Shown piece by piece: positions 59,907 through 64,000 of a stretch of DNA of 64,000 bases (positions within the stretch are counted from its first letter, which is position 1; each line of letters begins with the position of its first letter). A program made the translations under genes and the position numbers. This DNA is from Strongylocentrotus purpuratus (lineage: Eukaryota; Echinodermata; Echinoidea; Camarodonta; Strongylocentrotidae). Location of the stretch: NCBI RefSeq assembly GCF_000002235.5, contig NW_022145605.1, positions 38,201,141-38,265,140 on the forward strand. The letters are read 5' to 3'. The notes beneath the pieces were generated by a model. The model was not told where the DNA came from, searched no databases, and was given only the letters and a program-made list of their open reading frames with translations.

Positions 59907-62034
59907 TACTAACGAATCAGTATCGATTTCGATTTCACACGTAAATTAAAAAGCAATTAATATAGATAATGGTGAGAAATAGAAAAAAACACTGTCCTGA
60001 TGACTGTGAGAGAAATATAAGCATTCAAGGATTCCAAATCGAAAACACGTAAAGGAGAAACTCGTTAATATAGAATGATGTTATACAAACTCTCGTTATA
60101 GCAAATTGATATTGCCGCTCCCGCTTCTCTATATTTCCTGTTTGCTTGTTTTTTGTTTAGTTATAATTTTCCTTGTGTGTTGCCCTGATATAGCAAGGTT
60201 TCATTAAAACAGGATAAATACTTGGTTCCAAAAAAATTGTTATAAACAATTTTCCCTGTATTTTTAAGCACAGGAGACCCCTCCCCTCTCTTCCCGTCCT
60301 CGTTCGTTCTCTCTCTCTCTCTCTCTCTCACTCTTTCCCTCTTTTTCTCTCTGTGCCACTCTCTAGTTCTATCTCTCTTCATACTCAAATTCTCTCGCAC
60401 AGAAATCTGGCGTTTGATTGACCAGATGTGTAACTAAAACAAATAAATTACAAATCAGTTGGTATCGTGGATACATATTTTATTAGAATGCCATGCAATT
60501 CGCTTGAAAATTCAAGGATAAGTAAACGACAAAAAGAAGACAGGATTTCTGCTGCAAAGGAAGAAATCCTAATTACTTGAAAGAACAAAATGTGATGCTA
60601 GATCTAAAAAGCTTATATGTATATTTTCATTATATATTTTCTACATGCGTTTCTACAATAGGTAATCAGGTAATCCACAGAATGCAGACACAAAAATAAC
60701 TGATTACACACATAATATAGTGAGATACATACATGGAAAGGAACATAAATGTTATAAAAAATATTTGTTGTATTCTACGCATAGCGATCTAACTAGTAGC
60801 TATAAATTGGCTACCATCATTCCAAGGTTTATAAGCAACATACATAGGAAAACACCACCACCTGTACATGAGTCACATTATCAACACATTTTAAATGGTT
60901 CATGTCTTGTCGTTTGTATGAGTTAATTCTATGTTCCTATCTCTATTGGGAACGTTGACTCAAAGTATTCAAATCACTCAACTGTTTATACATTATAAAC
61001 CCTATAGCCCGTGGTAGACCCTTTGATATAAAAAAACATTACTTTTCCTCGTTTAAACCTCCAATACACAAACCAAATACATATTAATATCCATATCCAT
61101 TTCTTGATACCTCAATGTTTTAGCTGAGTAAACAATAATTTGCCTTCATGACGAATTGCCTTATACTTAGGTAATATTTCTTAAAAAGGCATTTCCAAAC
61201 TATTATATATATATACATATTAATATTTCCCCCTATCTAACATGTTATCAAACGTGACAATAATTGTGAATAGAATATCTGTTATTCGCATTGAGAAGAA
61301 ATGATTTGTCTTCACGAGTCAACCAAGGTTTAACCCTGTTCAAAGGTGTTACACAATATGACAGCTGTTCTGAAATAAATATAAACATTGTGTAAGAGTT
61401 CGCCGTATAATAATAGTGGGTCCTTGTATAGCGCTCGATCATGTCTGTCAAACTTGACACTAGGGAATTTTAGATTTGCGTGGACTGATACGTGTGACGT
61501 CCATTCAAGGCAGTGCATTAAAAGGACGTCGATCGTAGCAATCCACGTTGTCGTTGTGCAAATCTAAAAGTCCCTAGTCCTGGCGCTCCGCAATCAGGGA
61601 AATAATTACATGCATGCGAATAATAAATCTATCATTCTGTATAAATATATCGAAGAATGAGAAATTACAGATTTAAATCTACTCTGATTGATTCGCCAAT
61701 ATATACTGATTTATTCATTAATATATACATTTTAATACAAACTTAGCTGCAACAATGATTTCAGATATAAAATTGTAATTTAGTATTTTTTTTAAAATTC
61801 TTATTAAGTAGATGTTGCGTAACTTCTTTATATCAATACTTTTATTTGAATTTCAAGAATATGATTGAAAATACAACTGTCATGAATATGAGAACTATGA
61901 TAAATGTATACATTCTAATACCAACTGAGCTGCAACAATGATTTCAGAAATTCAGATATAAAAATTGTAATTCAGTATTGGTTTTTCTGATTCTTATTAA
62001 GAAGATGTTGCGTAACTTCCTAGTATCAATACTT
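59907..62034. other. Gene-free stretch of unit 2
   Basis: Collinear with 49724-51847: (CT)n at about 60310, the foldback at 61459-61578, and the tail-exon relic near 61740-61895. No exons with splice support. Confidence 0.6.
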
Positions 62035-62699
62035 TTATTTGAATTTCAAGAATATGATTGACAATACAACTGTCACGAATATGAGAAATTCACTGCCTAA
62101 AAGCTGCCGTCCACTGCCTCTTAAATTGGAGCTGGAAACAGTCGTCATGTTCCCAACTGTTGTTGATTCCGTCGTAGGTGGCAGATCTGCACGTGGATGT
62201 AACGAATTTAAAACAAACCCCATGACAAGAATAACGCCGAATTCATTTATTTAATTCGTTTATTTAATAAATTTCAGCTAGTCAAGAATGACATAAGCAG
62301 CCGTAAAAAGGTGCTTTTAATAGTTAATGCTTTGAAACAAAACATCGAATAATAATGTGATTATATGACAATTGCAAAAGGTCAATATCGGTAACGGAAT
62401 TATTTTTTTAAAAGCCAGAACAGATCCGTAATTTCTATTTTATCAATCAGTGAAGTTAATGAAATATTGTGTTTTGGGGATCGTGAAGACTTTTGTTTTT
62501 GCACAAAACGTCATATTCACACTGATTAGATCTCCCCATTCTTAAAACTCATGTTTTAATATTTCCCAAGTGCAATGACCCCGTACATATCTGACGTCTT
62601 CCTAGAAACCCTTTTGACAGCAAATAAAGATACATTTTCTTCGTAATAATAATAACGACAGTGATAATCGTAATAACAATCATGATAACAATGATAATG

Positions 62700-62746
<47 letters not shown>

Positions 62747-63160
62747 TATTATAATAATTATTAATACATTTATATTGCGCGCATAACCACCCAAGAGAAC
62801 GCTCAAGGCACCTACAAAGTACTATTATTAACCTGGCCTTACCCTCAGCTGCCCTAGGACGCTCGAAGCATTCGAGAAGTACATTATCACAAGGTATCCC
62901 CAATACTAAACATGGGTAGAGGGTGGCAAATGTATATTAATGTAAATTAATGTCTTGCTAAAGGACGTAAGTGCCACGGCGAGATCATGTGATCCACAGT
63001 ACGATGACGTATTCATTATACCACGACCTCTACTTACCTTGTTCTTCTTCGCATCGTACTCCTTTGAATCCAGGAACACAGGTGCAGAAGAATTCCGTTC
63101 TTAAGTTCAAATCAATGCACCTTCCTCCATTAATGCAGGGATCGGGAACACAAGGATCGA
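62035..63160 (-). CDS. EGF-domain surface protein, 3' two exons (unit 2)
   Basis: Exon 63160-63038 is a phase 1-1 EGF module: DPCVPDPCINGGRC, then FFCTCVPGFKGVRC, all six cysteines in EGF spacing with the NGG and G-F-G signatures. It splices (CAAG|GTAAGT to GTGCAG|AT) to the tail exon 62186-62035: DLPPTTESTTVGNMTTVSSS, a linker, and a hydrophobic end LIFVTVVLSIIFLKFK, stop. EGF domains bind proteins outside the cell; the tail suggests a GPI anchor or single membrane span. The 5' exon is not in this unit. The leader-exon type at 58910 has the right phase, so its counterpart is expected beyond the right edge. Confidence 0.8.
62690..63015 (-). mobile_element. SINE-like repeat with (AAT)n tail, inside the EGF gene intron
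   Basis: On the minus strand, ACGTCCTTTAGCAAGACATT, GCAGCTGAGGGTAAGGCCAG and GAGCGTTCTCTTGGGTGGTT lead into a GCGCAATATAAATG end and a long (ATT)n tail (62695-62760). The end plan matches the other SINEs here; the head is too decayed to show A/B boxes. Confidence 0.6.
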
Positions 63161-64000
63161 CTAAAATTGAAAAAATTAACAAATATATTTTGATACTTTC
63201 TTAACCTAGATATGTTTCCCCTTTTTTGAAGCAGGTCTGGGATTTGATTTTGTGAAACCTTTCTATCTTTGGAGCGTTATTTTATAAAAATAGTATATAT
63301 TTCATGTTCAAATAACTATATTCAGAGGTATAGAGAAACAATTAAAGATGCATTCCAAAATCAAAGTATTGAACAAGTTGTTTAAAAAGAAAGACAACAA
63401 ATATTTCTATACTTTCTTTTCCCAGATGTGTTTGTTTTCATTTTATTTATGCATTCGGATCCCGAAGTTTAATCTTCAATTATCCAACATCTTTGCATGA
63501 ATTTAGTTAGGCATTATTTTATAAATATTTCATATCTTGTTCAAATATTTCTAATAAAAGGCTTACAGAGGAATAGAGTAATATTTAAAGATGACTTCAA
63601 TGCAAAAGTATTGTAATGATATCACCTATAAGTGTTACGTCATTAATTTCTCCTGAATACGAGTTATTTCAAATGTCTTATAAATATAATACTGATTTAG
63701 ACAATTTCAAGGCTAAGTGTCTGATACTAAAAGGCCTGGTGTAAATCCATTATTCACCTCTTCCCCTCACTGCAATACATGTATTTTGCATTTTTCATTT
63801 TCATCATAACTTATATTTGTGTTGTAATACGTATAGCTTTGTGTACCTTTGTGCATTAAAATATACCCTTTCAAAACAGCCCTAGCGAATAATTCTTTAC
63901 TGTCTGATGTAGTCAATATGAAAATCATATTCGCGAACCCGGTACTGATTTGTATTCAAAATATTGTTTCATATTCATTCATTCGTCAAGCCTTATTGGC
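63161..64000. other. Right edge, no gene seen
   Basis: AT-rich sequence, partly collinear with 52275-52720. No further exon of the EGF gene is visible before the window ends. Confidence 0.6.

Larger units (their letters stand above)
52984..64000. repeat. Segmental tandem duplication, unit 2 (runs past the window edge)
   Basis: Collinear with unit 1. It is longer because of more 27-bp and 59-bp repeat copies, the EGF segment at 62535-63300 and about 290 extra bp at 63480-63770, and shorter in the hAT element and the (TA)n tract. The last 220 bp match unit 1 at 52490-52720, so about 260 bp of the unit should lie beyond the edge. Confidence 0.95.

Overview
This is eukaryotic, animal-type DNA. 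It is AT-rich, its genes are split into many short exons by GT-AG introns, and it is full of microsatellites, inverted-repeat elements and tRNA-derived SINEs. The gene content (INO80E, an RDH-like short-chain dehydrogenase, Reeler and EGF surface proteins) and the repeat style fit a marine invertebrate deuterostome, most likely an echinoderm such as a sea urchin. The species is inferred, not shown.

Layout. (1) 1-4250, minus strand: the 5' part of a retinol-dehydrogenase-like SDR gene; its 3' exons lie left of the window. (2) 4250-8340: no gene; it holds a long palindrome and simple repeats. (3) 8462-13118, plus strand: a complete seven-exon INO80E gene, a chromatin-remodelling subunit. (4) 16541-40868, minus strand, convergent with INO80E: a 27-coding-exon gene whose exons all join in phase to give 1236 codons. 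I do not recognise the protein family. Its introns hold several mobile-element families and decayed copies of its own exons. (5) 41.7-43.3 kb: simple sequence and a hAT-like non-autonomous element with an 8-bp target duplication. (6) 43341 to the right edge: a tandem segmental duplication, unit 1 at 43341-52983 and unit 2 from 52984 past the window end. Each unit carries a four-exon minus-strand Reeler gene (signal peptide, Reeler domain, hydrophobic C-terminus suggesting a GPI anchor) and a hydrophobic tail exon of a second surface-protein gene. Only unit 2 keeps the EGF exon of that second gene. A leader-like exon sits upstream of each Reeler gene. Splice phases suggest leader, EGF and tail form one gene whose intron contains the Reeler gene.

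The three left-hand genes look like ordinary single-copy genes. The right-hand 20 kb is a fast-evolving array of small cell-surface or secreted proteins: minisatellites differ in copy number between units, one unit has lost an exon, and the two Reeler copies differ by a cluster of amino-acid changes in one half of the domain. This array is the part most worth following up.
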